This document shows, in pieces, positions 6,592 through 13,475 of a stretch of DNA of 19,939 bases (within the stretch, counting starts at the first letter, position 1; every line of letters begins with the position of its first letter). Origin of the DNA: Pyrodictiaceae archaeon (GTDB lineage Archaea > Thermoproteota > Thermoprotei_A > Sulfolobales > Pyrodictiaceae). The position numbers and the translations under genes were made by a program. The notes under the pieces were generated by a model, which saw nothing but the letters and a program-made list of their open reading frames with translations, was not told the DNA's origin and ran no database searches. The stretch is taken from contig JALTZQ010000146.1 in the NCBI GenBank assembly GCA_027046105.1, positions 1-19,939 on the forward strand. Direction: 5' to 3'.

Positions 6592-8344
6592 GTCTTGGAG
6601 CATCATTTATTTTCTCGACGCTATCCACTCTAGCGAAACCATAGCGTACCAACTGTATTATTTCACCAACAGAGAGACTAGTTGCAGCCTCCTCAGCAAC
6701 CCCATACTCTATCCTTAATTCGAGGCCTTCAGGAATCACTATCTCTAGTTTTACCCTGCTATCTGCTGGAACCCACTGTATTATCTGTGCACCATGCCGT
6801 TTGGCCTCCTCAAGGCCTTCGCTGTGGTAGTAGGCCTTTATACTACTCTTAGCCACAGCCTCAACCACGATATTAAAGGCTTCCATGAGCCTTACTATGC
6901 GGCCCGGCCTTAAATACTCTAAATCACTACGTGAGACGTAGAAGCGCGCTATTGGCCCCCTAACCCTTATCACGCGTTCACCAAGTTTACCTGATGGGTG
7001 AAATGGTATCTTGAACTCTTTCTCACCGCTCCAGGGCAGCTTCTCAACAACTAATTCTACTGGGTCAATTGCAGCCATTATCCTCTTAGCGCGCTGGTCA
7101 ACTATACTCCTATTCATTGCTGCCAAGTTCGTATAACTTATTGACGCATCTGTCTGCTTAACACCAACATCCATTACGATACGCCATATAGTCTCAGCTA
7201 CAATGCCACGTCGTCTTAGCCCTGCGAGAGTAGCGAAACGTGGATCATCGATACCACTTGCTTTACCTTCCGCAACTAGTTCGCGCAAGGCCGACTTACT
7301 CATAATGAAGCCTTCCAGCTTAAGTCTGCCAAAATGAATTACCTCTGGATATTTCCAGCCAAGGTGCTTGTAGAGAAAACTCTGTTTTACAGTATTCTGT
7401 ACGTGTTCACGAGCCCGTAGTATGTGAGTCACGCCCATAAGGTAATCGTCCACTGCTGCTGCAAAATTATAGGTTGGCCATGCCACGTAACGTGACCCTA
7501 CTAGAGGATGTGGTGTTTTATCAGTGTCTATTACGCGGAAGGCAACCCAGTCACGAATAGACGGGTCTGGGTGTCGGGGGTCGGTCTTTACTCTAAGTAC
7601 AGCTTCTCCTTCGCCAAAACCCCCTTCAATCATGCGATCCCATAGCTCAAGGTTATCCTCAACACTCTGGTTACGAGGTGGATAATTGTTGAGTTGGCCA
7701 GAATCACGATATCGCCTATACTCCTCTGGGGGTAAAGTATCGACATAGGCTCCACCACGCTCAATGAGTTTACGGGCAATACTATAGTAGATCTTCATTC
7801 GAAGACTCTGTATGTATTCTTCGTCCCAGTGTACACCAAGCCATCGAAGATCCTCACGTATAAGCTCATAGGCTTCAGGTAGTGGAGCCTTAGTACGTGG
7901 ATCAGTATCCTCAAAACGTAGTATCATTCTACCACGATACATACGGGCATACTCATAACTTAGTATAGCTGGCCTAGCATTACCAAGATGTAACACAAAG
8001 TCAGGGTTAGGAGCAAAACGTGTAACAACTTTACCCTCAACAGCACCTGGTAAGGGTGGAAGCCTCTTCTCCTCTACAACCCGTTTAGCCCTTTTCTCGA
8101 GAAGCCACTGATACTCCTCTTCGAGCAGTCTTTTCTGCTCCTCTAAGCTAAGCTTATTGATCTCATCGACGATCTCACGGACTATAGCTGCTATTTCCTT
8201 AGCATAGGGTTTCCATTCAGGTTTTTCAGCCATAATCTTGCCCATGACTGGGCCTACTGCTGCGCGCCCTCCATGATCTACTGCGTTTACAAGAGCATAC
8301 CCCCTTGCTAGACGACGTACCTCTTCAGTATTGTACCCCGACAC
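6566..8344 (-). CDS. gltX: glutamyl-tRNA synthetase (archaeal type)
   Basis: This class I aminoacyl-tRNA synthetase charges tRNA-Glu, and in organisms that use the amidotransferase route it also mischarges tRNA-Gln. The 592 residues contain an archaeal/eukaryotic-type helical N-terminal extension (1-100), then RFAPNPD and the HIGH-box variant HLGN at 119-122 at the start of the Rossmann fold, ILRFEDTDPR at 141-150, and the KMSKS-box variant IMSKS at 347-351. A C-terminal anticodon-binding beta-barrel follows (about 435-592), as in archaeal GluRS and GlnRS rather than the helical bacterial form. The start is GTG at 8344 with GAGGCGAT upstream. It overlaps the preceding DUF2118-like gene by 20 bases, marking it as the last gene of the isoprenoid operon. 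Its last 26 bases run antisense to the end of moeA. Confidence 0.96.
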   Translation of the reverse strand: MSGYNTEEVRRLARGYALVNAVDHGGRAAVGPVMGKIMAEKPEWKPYAKEIAAIVREIVDEINKLSLEEQKRLLEEEYQWLLEKRAKRVVEEKRLPPLPGAVEGKVVTRFAPNPDFVLHLGNARPAILSYEYARMYRGRMILRFEDTDPRTKAPLPEAYELIREDLRWLGVHWDEEYIQSLRMKIYYSIARKLIERGGAYVDTLPPEEYRRYRDSGQLNNYPPRNQSVEDNLELWDRMIEGGFGEGEAVLRVKTDPRHPDPSIRDWVAFRVIDTDKTPHPLVGSRYVAWPTYNFAAAVDDYLMGVTHILRAREHVQNTVKQSFLYKHLGWKYPEVIHFGRLKLEGFIMSKSALRELVAEGKASGIDDPRFATLAGLRRRGIVAETIWRIVMDVGVKQTDASISYTNLAAMNRSIVDQRAKRIMAAIDPVELVVEKLPWSGEKEFKIPFHPSGKLGERVIRVRGPIARFYVSRSDLEYLRPGRIVRLMEAFNIVVEAVAKSSIKAYYHSEGLEEAKRHGAQIIQWVPADSRVKLEIVIPEGLELRIEYGVAEEAATSLSVGEIIQLVRYGFARVDSVEKINDAPRLSLIYAHD

Positions 8345-8831
8345 GGTGTATCGCCTCTTCTGGTGCGACGAACACTATGTTGCGGTCGGGTTTCGATTCA
8401 GGAGAGGAGTATATGTAGACAACAATACCCTTTACATGACTACGTATGTGTCTTAGTTCGTACTTCCGTGTTACGACATAGCCTATCGTGTCCCCTACTT
8501 TAACCTTGGAGCCCTCGCAGACAACAATAGTTGTCCTCATTCCCTCAACCGGTATAGGTTCAACCATAGCGTCTCTTGGAACGACCAGTGCCTCGGTATA
8601 ATTTGGTGGCAACACGACTACAAATGAGCGAATAGTCTTTTTGGCAACAATATCTACTATCTCATCAAGTAGTACACCATATACTGCCTTACCATAACAT
8701 GGCCTCACAAGACACTCCTTTAATGAGCGTAGGACACTATTATGGGGCACGAGGTACTCGTTTGATTCTAGGTCTTCAACGTATAATCGCGGCAACAGGT
8801 AGGGTGAGTAGTCGCATTCCTTCCCGGCCAC
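8325..8831 (-). CDS. DUF2118-like conserved archaeal protein with a lipoyl-like fold
   Basis: This is a 168-residue soluble protein of unknown function. The C-terminal half (about 95-160) has the rhythm of a barrel-sandwich hybrid domain: PVEGMRTTIVVCEGSKVKVGD, GYVVTRKYELRHIRS, then VKGIVVYIYSSPE. There is no classical lipoyl- or biotin-lysine motif (MKM or DKV), so a modified lysine is not supported. The N-terminal half contains PRLYVEDLESNEYLVP and two cysteines close together (LVRPCYGK and KECLVR). I believe this is the archaeal DUF2118 family, from memory. The start is GTG at 8831, only two bases after the GGPP synthase stop codon, and its end overlaps gltX, so it is cotranslated with housekeeping genes. 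That context implies a core cellular role that cannot be named. Confidence 0.7.
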   Translation of the reverse strand: MAGKECDYSPYLLPRLYVEDLESNEYLVPHNSVLRSLKECLVRPCYGKAVYGVLLDEIVDIVAKKTIRSFVVVLPPNYTEALVVPRDAMVEPIPVEGMRTTIVVCEGSKVKVGDTIGYVVTRKYELRHIRSHVKGIVVYIYSSPESKPDRNIVFVAPEEAIHRVGVQY

Positions 8832-8833
8832 GG

Positions 8834-9826
8834 CTACTTCTTCCTCTCAACTACGAAATCGACGAGTTCTAGTAGTGCCTTCTTTGCCTCATTCTCGGGA
8901 AATCCGTTAAGGGCACTGCGTGCCTTTTCGGCATAACTTTTTGCCATTTTCTCCGCATAGTCAACGGCACCTATTTCTTTTATCAACTTAGCTGCCTTCT
9001 CTAGATCCTCTCGTGCAGCATTATGGTTACCTAGAACACTCAGTACATGCTCACGACCATGGTGGTCGAGGTTTTCGAGTGCATAAATCACTAGAATAGT
9101 CTTTTTGCCTTCACGTAGATCACTGTAGACGGGTTTTCCTAGAACCTTCTCATCCCCCACAAGGCCTAGTATATCGTCTCTTATCTGGAATGCTATACCT
9201 AGGTTTCTCCCATACGACGCAAGTTTAGCCAGTACTGTTTCGTCATCAGTTGCTACTAAGCCCCCAAGTACTGATGATGCTTCAAAAAGAGCACCAGTCT
9301 TCTTATATATCATCTCCAAGTACTCGTCAATTGAGACGTCGTCACGATCCTGGAATAGCATGTCTAATGCTTGACCCTCTGCTACTACAGCTGTAGCATT
9401 AGAAAGTACTCGGACACCCTTAGCGATCCTCTCAGGCGGGACACCCTTCTCTAACGCGTCAGTAAGAACCTCGAAAGCCTTAGCAAAGAGTAGATCTCCT
9501 GCAACAATTGCCATCCCCTCACCCCATAACTTATGTACCGTAGGTACGCCTCTGCGGAATTCATCACGGTCAATAATATCGTCATGTACGAGTGTAAAGT
9601 TGTGGATTAGCTCAACTGCTGCTGCAAAGGGTAGAGCTTTCTCAACCGGTTCCCCAAGCATATCAGCAACCGCCACGACAATGAAGGGGCGGAGTCTCTT
9701 GCCCCCAGCTCTTATAAGGTGAAGAGCTGCATCATAGAGTTGTTGTGGTAAGCCTTTAACCCGGGCAAAGATATACCCATCTACTATTCCCACTATCTTC
9801 TCGATATAGGTTGAAGCCACGACCAT
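8834..9826 (-). CDS. geranylgeranyl-diphosphate synthase (short-chain polyprenyl synthase)
   Basis: This enzyme condenses isopentenyl diphosphate with allylic diphosphates to make C20 (possibly C15) diphosphate for archaeal ether lipids. Among its 330 residues, GGKRLRP at 41-47 binds IPP, the first aspartate-rich motif DDIID is at 82-86, and the second is DDILG at 217-221, followed by GKPVYSDLREGKKT. The second motif has Gly instead of the last Asp, which is tolerated in this family. Phe77 is five residues before the first motif; an aromatic residue at this place limits chain length to C20 in the Sulfolobus acidocaldarius enzyme, so GGPP is the expected product. The start is ATG at 9826 with CTGGAGAGGGGT immediately upstream. 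It lies 35 bases after fni and two bases before the DUF2118-like gene. Confidence 0.93.
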   Translation of the reverse strand: MVVASTYIEKIVGIVDGYIFARVKGLPQQLYDAALHLIRAGGKRLRPFIVVAVADMLGEPVEKALPFAAAVELIHNFTLVHDDIIDRDEFRRGVPTVHKLWGEGMAIVAGDLLFAKAFEVLTDALEKGVPPERIAKGVRVLSNATAVVAEGQALDMLFQDRDDVSIDEYLEMIYKKTGALFEASSVLGGLVATDDETVLAKLASYGRNLGIAFQIRDDILGLVGDEKVLGKPVYSDLREGKKTILVIYALENLDHHGREHVLSVLGNHNAAREDLEKAAKLIKEIGAVDYAEKMAKSYAEKARSALNGFPENEAKKALLELVDFVVERKK

Positions 9827-9861
9827 ACCCCTCTCCAGACATTAACAGCATACAGTATATG

Positions 9862-10998
9862 CTAGCACCATCCTTTCATAGCTCTTGTGGCGTTCATATA
9901 GATTTTAGGGTCTATCCCACGCTGCCTCATTACCATATCTAATGTCTGCGATATCAATATGGGTTTTCCACGTAGCTCAGTAATATTCCTGGAAGCTGTG
10001 AGGAGTAGGCCCGCCTTTACCCCGTAGACCAGTTTCTCAAGGTATTCCTGAACCGCTCTTTCACCACCTGACGCATAGGCGCGAATTACAGGAAGAGCCA
10101 CTGCCACAAGATCAGCCCCTAAAGCTATGGCACGGAGTACATCAAGCCCTGTTCGAATACCACCACTTGCTATAATGCAGGCTGTAGGTGCAGCCCAGCG
10201 TGCCTCAATAATAGAGATTGCTGTAGGTATACCCCACGACGAATACTCTTTAGCGGCTTCAGCTACAACTCCATACCCTCTATTCCTGCCACGATAGTAT
10301 TCTACGCGTATCCAACTCGTACCACCCGTCCCTGAAACATCAAAGAACCTTATACCTCGAGAGTAAAGGACATAGACGACCTCCATACTAAGACCATGAC
10401 CCGTCTCCTTCACTATGAGGGGTACACCCACCTCTTCTGCGACTTGCGCTACACGATCCACTACACCAGCAAAGTCATGGTCTCCTTCTGGCTGGAAAAC
10501 CTCTTGGGCAGGGTTTAGGTGTATAGCTACTGCATCTGCATCAACCATTTCTACCGCTCGACGTATCTCTTCAACCCCCCACCCTGCTACTAGCTGGGCA
10601 GCACCAAGATTCGCCACGATTGGAATACCAGGTCCACATTCTCGTGCAACGCGGAATGTCCAGGCAAGCTCGGGATTCTCTATTGCTGCACGCTGACTAC
10701 CAACACCCATTGCTAACCCAAGCTTCTCGGCTACCCTCGCTATTACACAATTTATCTTGGCAGCTACCTCATGGCCACCTGTCATTCCAGCAATCATTAT
10801 TGGAGCTTCTAGTTTCTTGCCAAGAAATCTCGTTGAGGAATCAACGCTATCTAGGCTTAGCTCTGGCGCAGATGAATGCACTAGTATTACATGATCAAGA
10901 AGAGTAGATGTTTCATGTTCTACATCGCTGTCTATGCATAACCTTATATGGTCAAGTTTCCTTATTCTCGTAGCCAATGCTCGTACAACACCAGTCAA
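9862..10998 (-). CDS. fni: type II isopentenyl-diphosphate delta-isomerase (FMN-dependent)
   Basis: This enzyme interconverts isopentenyl and dimethylallyl diphosphate in the mevalonate-derived isoprenoid pathway, using reduced FMN in a TIM barrel. Within 378 residues the landmarks are LDHIRLC near the N-terminus, APIMIAGMTGG at 65-75, GVGSQRAAIE at 98-107, VANLGAAQL at 128-136, HLNPAQE at 160-166 (substrate and Mg ligands Asn162, Gln165, Glu166), VKETGHG at 196-202, VSGTGGTSW at 221-229 and ASGGIRTG in the phosphate-binding part. The start is TTG at 10998, because an in-frame stop lies four codons upstream; an internal TTG seven codons later is a less likely alternative. It leads the operon with GGPP synthase 35 bases downstream, placing two consecutive lipid-precursor steps together. 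Confidence 0.93.
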   Translation of the reverse strand: MTGVVRALATRIRKLDHIRLCIDSDVEHETSTLLDHVILVHSSAPELSLDSVDSSTRFLGKKLEAPIMIAGMTGGHEVAAKINCVIARVAEKLGLAMGVGSQRAAIENPELAWTFRVARECGPGIPIVANLGAAQLVAGWGVEEIRRAVEMVDADAVAIHLNPAQEVFQPEGDHDFAGVVDRVAQVAEEVGVPLIVKETGHGLSMEVVYVLYSRGIRFFDVSGTGGTSWIRVEYYRGRNRGYGVVAEAAKEYSSWGIPTAISIIEARWAAPTACIIASGGIRTGLDVLRAIALGADLVAVALPVIRAYASGGERAVQEYLEKLVYGVKAGLLLTASRNITELRGKPILISQTLDMVMRQRGIDPKIYMNATRAMKGWC

Positions 10999-11053
10999 CC
11001 AAGCATGCTAGCCTAACCCTCAAAAACACTATTACACAGCAGTTAGACCAGAG

Positions 11054-11059
11054 AATATT
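11054..11059. promoter_or_regulatory. possible shared TATA element between divergent genes
   Basis: The symmetric AATATT sits in the 93-base gap between fni (-) and the YdjM-like gene (+). Read either way it gives an A/T-rich core (GAATATTA or TAATATTC) about 35-60 bases from each start. It is the best TATA candidate in this GC-richer gap, but no clear BRE is seen. Confidence 0.3.
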
Positions 11060-11091
11060 ACCCGAAATACATGACTTCGTGGGTGTGAAAG

Positions 11092-11538
11092 CTGCGACGG
11101 CGTAGTCATACTGTCTTTGCAGGAAGCCTCGCATTTACCATCTACAGTTTAATGGGCTTAGGCGTGGCTAGTGCAATGCTTGCCTTTATCGTGGCAACGT
11201 TTGCTGCCGCTTTACCGGATCTCGACCTGCGTATGAGGCATCGTATGCTTTTACATAACCTCTTCATACCCATCCCATTGGCTGTACTAACCTATTCAGT
11301 CATTGCTACATACTCCGTTTTTATCGGGCTCACGGTGTCCACGGCCTTTCTAGTTGGCTATTTGAGTCACGTATTTCTGGACACACTGACTGTCCAAGGC
11401 GTTGCTCTCTTTTATCCATTAACTAGGCGTCGATACCGATTAGCAAGGCTAAGAAGCAATGATCCTCGTGCTAATAATGCTATTCTCCTTATTTCAATCT
11501 TAATGGTGATCACGGCTTACGCTATAATATGGTTCTAG
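11092..11538 (+). CDS. YdjM/DUF457-like membrane-bound metal-dependent hydrolase, probable CTG start
   Basis: This is a small polytopic membrane protein with the conserved polar residues of the YdjM/DUF457 family: an N-terminal RSHTVFAG, AALPDLDL, RHRMLLHN and LSHVFLDTLTVQGV followed by FYPLTRRRYRL. There are four or so hydrophobic helices. Family members are predicted membrane-bound metal hydrolases; the substrate is unknown. The first standard start in frame is ATG 11152, but the N-terminal His-x-x-Phe helix typical of the family is encoded upstream of it, back to a stop at 11086. No ATG, GTG or TTG occurs in that stretch. CTG at 11092 sits six bases after GGTG in GGGTGTGA and fits as the start, giving 148 residues. 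If CTG is not used, the protein is 128 residues and lacks the first helix. Confidence 0.75.
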   Translation: MRRRSHTVFAGSLAFTIYSLMGLGVASAMLAFIVATFAAALPDLDLRMRHRMLLHNLFIPIPLAVLTYSVIATYSVFIGLTVSTAFLVGYLSHVFLDTLTVQGVALFYPLTRRRYRLARLRSNDPRANNAILLISILMVITAYAIIWF

Positions 11539-11552
11539 TACTGTTCTACAGA

Positions 11553-12521
11553 TCATCTACATGCTGCTGCTGTTTTAGCGATTAACCTGGCTATTTGTGC
11601 TGAACCCATTGACTGTGATGGTCTTGGTGCACCAGCTGCATGGCTATGACCTCCTCCGCCAAGTTTCTCTGCTATACAGTTGGCACGCAGCCGTCCCCAG
11701 GTCCTAATACTTAGCCCCCTCGGATACACTATGACAACGACGTCAGCATCATTGGGGCCTGGCAGAACTCCCATGAGATCCAGGTCGCATGCACTGATAT
11801 CAGGTGGAGGTACAGCAACTGCTACCCGAAACCCTTCGAAAGTATATGTGCTGACGGCCGTGGTTTTGACTTTCTTATAGTACTCTTGATAGTTGTTCAT
11901 GTAGACCTCGTTAGCCCACTGGGGCCATATTTTTCCATCGGCAAGATCTTGTACTGCGCGCTCTAGGTCCTGCCTACTACCTAGACGGAGAACAAGTCTC
12001 CACTTCTCGACAAGACCCTCGGGATCGCGACTACACGAATCATCGCGTCGGGCTAGCTCAACAAGCCTCTGCGCTACTGCATCGCTGAACTCCAGTGTCT
12101 TGTGTACGAGTGCTGCTGTAACATCACTACGATCATGAACCACAGTAACGGCGTTTTTCTCAAGATACTCTCTTACGCCATTAGGCCACTCGTGGTGGTC
12201 AAACCATATGAGCTCTAGTTTTCCAGGCCTAATGAGAGACGCGTACACCCTTGCCTCGGATTCTCTAGGTGAGACGTCACAGACTACTACAACTGATCTA
12301 CCAGGCAGGCCTAGAAGCTGCCTCATTCTGTTAACAAGAACGCGGTATAAACCACGCACACCAACTATATCCCAACTAACCCGCTTACCCCTTACACGAG
12401 ACCAACGGACAAGTAGAGCCGCTGATGCGATGCCATCTAGGTCTACATGTGAAATCACATGCACTCTACTAGCTTGCTCCAGAGATCCTAACGACACCTC
12501 CTTAACACCCCGCTTAGCCAT
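11553..12521 (-). CDS. DHH-family phosphoesterase (RecJ/nanoRNase-like)
   Basis: This is a 322-residue soluble metal-dependent phosphodiesterase or phosphatase. The DHH catalytic core is visible: ISHVDLDGIAS (His25, Asp27, Asp29), VVVVCDVSP with the second-motif aspartate, WFDHHEWP with the name-giving DHH, and VVHDRSDVTAAL. The C-terminal DHHA1 substrate-binding domain is marked by GGGGHSHAAGA. It is smaller than bacterial RecJ and lacks an obvious OB domain, so archaeal nanoRNase, pAp phosphatase or GINS-associated RecJ-like activities are all possible. The start is ATG at 12521. Only 24 bases separate it from the divergent MBL gene, so the promoters of the two genes must overlap each other's 5' ends. 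Confidence 0.88.
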   Translation of the reverse strand: MAKRGVKEVSLGSLEQASRVHVISHVDLDGIASAALLVRWSRVRGKRVSWDIVGVRGLYRVLVNRMRQLLGLPGRSVVVVCDVSPRESEARVYASLIRPGKLELIWFDHHEWPNGVREYLEKNAVTVVHDRSDVTAALVHKTLEFSDAVAQRLVELARRDDSCSRDPEGLVEKWRLVLRLGSRQDLERAVQDLADGKIWPQWANEVYMNNYQEYYKKVKTTAVSTYTFEGFRVAVAVPPPDISACDLDLMGVLPGPNDADVVVIVYPRGLSIRTWGRLRANCIAEKLGGGGHSHAAGAPRPSQSMGSAQIARLIAKTAAACR

Positions 12522-12545
12522 GCAACCCTAGTCTCGGGCTAATTA

Positions 12546-13475
12546 TTGGGCGCCGCAGTGCCTTCAAGCTCCTTTAGAGTTGTTAAAACATGGAGGGAGT
12601 TCTTACCATCACCTGCCAATAGCTTCATTGTCTCCACAAACCGCGGACTACTAGTCTTTGATGCGGGTGCTGACCCCGCCGCCAAAATACTCATAGGTGA
12701 ATTAGGTGGAGAAGAAGCCATTGTCTTGATAACCCATTATCACTGGGATCATAGCGTGGGTATTGTAGGGCTAGTCGCAGAAGGTTATAGTGTCTACGCG
12801 CCAAGGAGAACTATAGAGATACTCTCTGACCCAGACACTGTACTGAAAAGAGTAAGACTCATAACTCGCATTGCAGGGCTAGGTAATGTGCCAGTAGCAG
12901 AATATTATACATCCCTTTATGATGGTATTAATCGTGTAGTGGAGCACATAGAGCCTCTAGATGAAACAATACTTGGGGAATACAATGTAATGCCTATTCA
13001 TTGTCCCGGCCACACGGAAGACCACTATTGCTACATCGTTAACGACATGCTAGTTACTGGTGACCTAATTACACCTACAGGGTCTACTGAGACCATCAAT
13101 GCCAAAGACTACGTGAAGAGTATAATGAGGCTTCTAGAGCTCGAGTGGAGACTATTATTGCCGGGACATGGTGATCCCCTTAAACGCGCCAATGCAGTTG
13201 AGGTTCTACGTAGGGCAATGGAGAGGAAGCTTACAAGGTTTAGAACACTATGCATGATTCTCGGTGAGAGGGGTAGTCTTCCTGCACCAGTACTACTTAG
13301 AGAGCTCTATGGTGGGCCACCGTCATCCCCTTTCATAGCATTTGATAGGGCATATAGTCTTCTCGGATATCTTCGGCCTCTTGAGGAGAGGGGATTAGTG
13401 GAACTCATTGAGAGGGATGGTATGTTCTGGGTTGAGGTAAAAGATAGGGATGAGGTGAGGGAAACTACTCTCTAG
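12546..13475 (+). CDS. MBL-fold metallohydrolase with C-terminal winged-helix-like domain
   Basis: This is a 309-residue cytoplasmic protein. The metallo-beta-lactamase core has LLVFDAGAD, THYHWDHSVG (His64, His66, Asp68, His69), HCPGHTEDHYCY, LVTGDLI and LLLPGHGDPL, giving a complete set of zinc ligands. After about residue 220 an alpha-helical tail (ERKLTRFRTLCMIL, then a segment ending in LRPLEERGLVELIERDG) looks like the winged-helix domain found in LACTB2-like hydrolases. Glyoxalase II, RNase or thioesterase-type activities are all possible; the substrate is not determined. The listed start is TTG 12546. GTG 12558 is an alternative, and neither has a convincing ribosome binding site, so a leaderless message is possible. 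The last 11 bases overlap the 3' end of the convergent Fe-S gene. Confidence 0.85.
   Translation: MGAAVPSSSFRVVKTWREFLPSPANSFIVSTNRGLLVFDAGADPAAKILIGELGGEEAIVLITHYHWDHSVGIVGLVAEGYSVYAPRRTIEILSDPDTVLKRVRLITRIAGLGNVPVAEYYTSLYDGINRVVEHIEPLDETILGEYNVMPIHCPGHTEDHYCYIVNDMLVTGDLITPTGSTETINAKDYVKSIMRLLELEWRLLLPGHGDPLKRANAVEVLRRAMERKLTRFRTLCMILGERGSLPAPVLLRELYGGPPSSPFIAFDRAYSLLGYLRPLEERGLVELIERDGMFWVEVKDRDEVRETTL

Noticed and set aside
8325..8831. True lipoyl or biotin carrier protein
   Set aside because: The fold rhythm fits but there is no MKM, DKV or similar lysine motif at the hairpin turn.
10415..10907. Plus-strand reading frames opposite fni
   Set aside because: They are antisense shadows of a clearly conserved enzyme, with no recognisable motifs or ribosome binding sites.
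12208..12531. 107-codon plus-strand frame opposite the DHH gene
   Set aside because: Its composition (Thr/Arg/Ser-rich) is typical of an antisense shadow; the minus strand has full DHH motifs.
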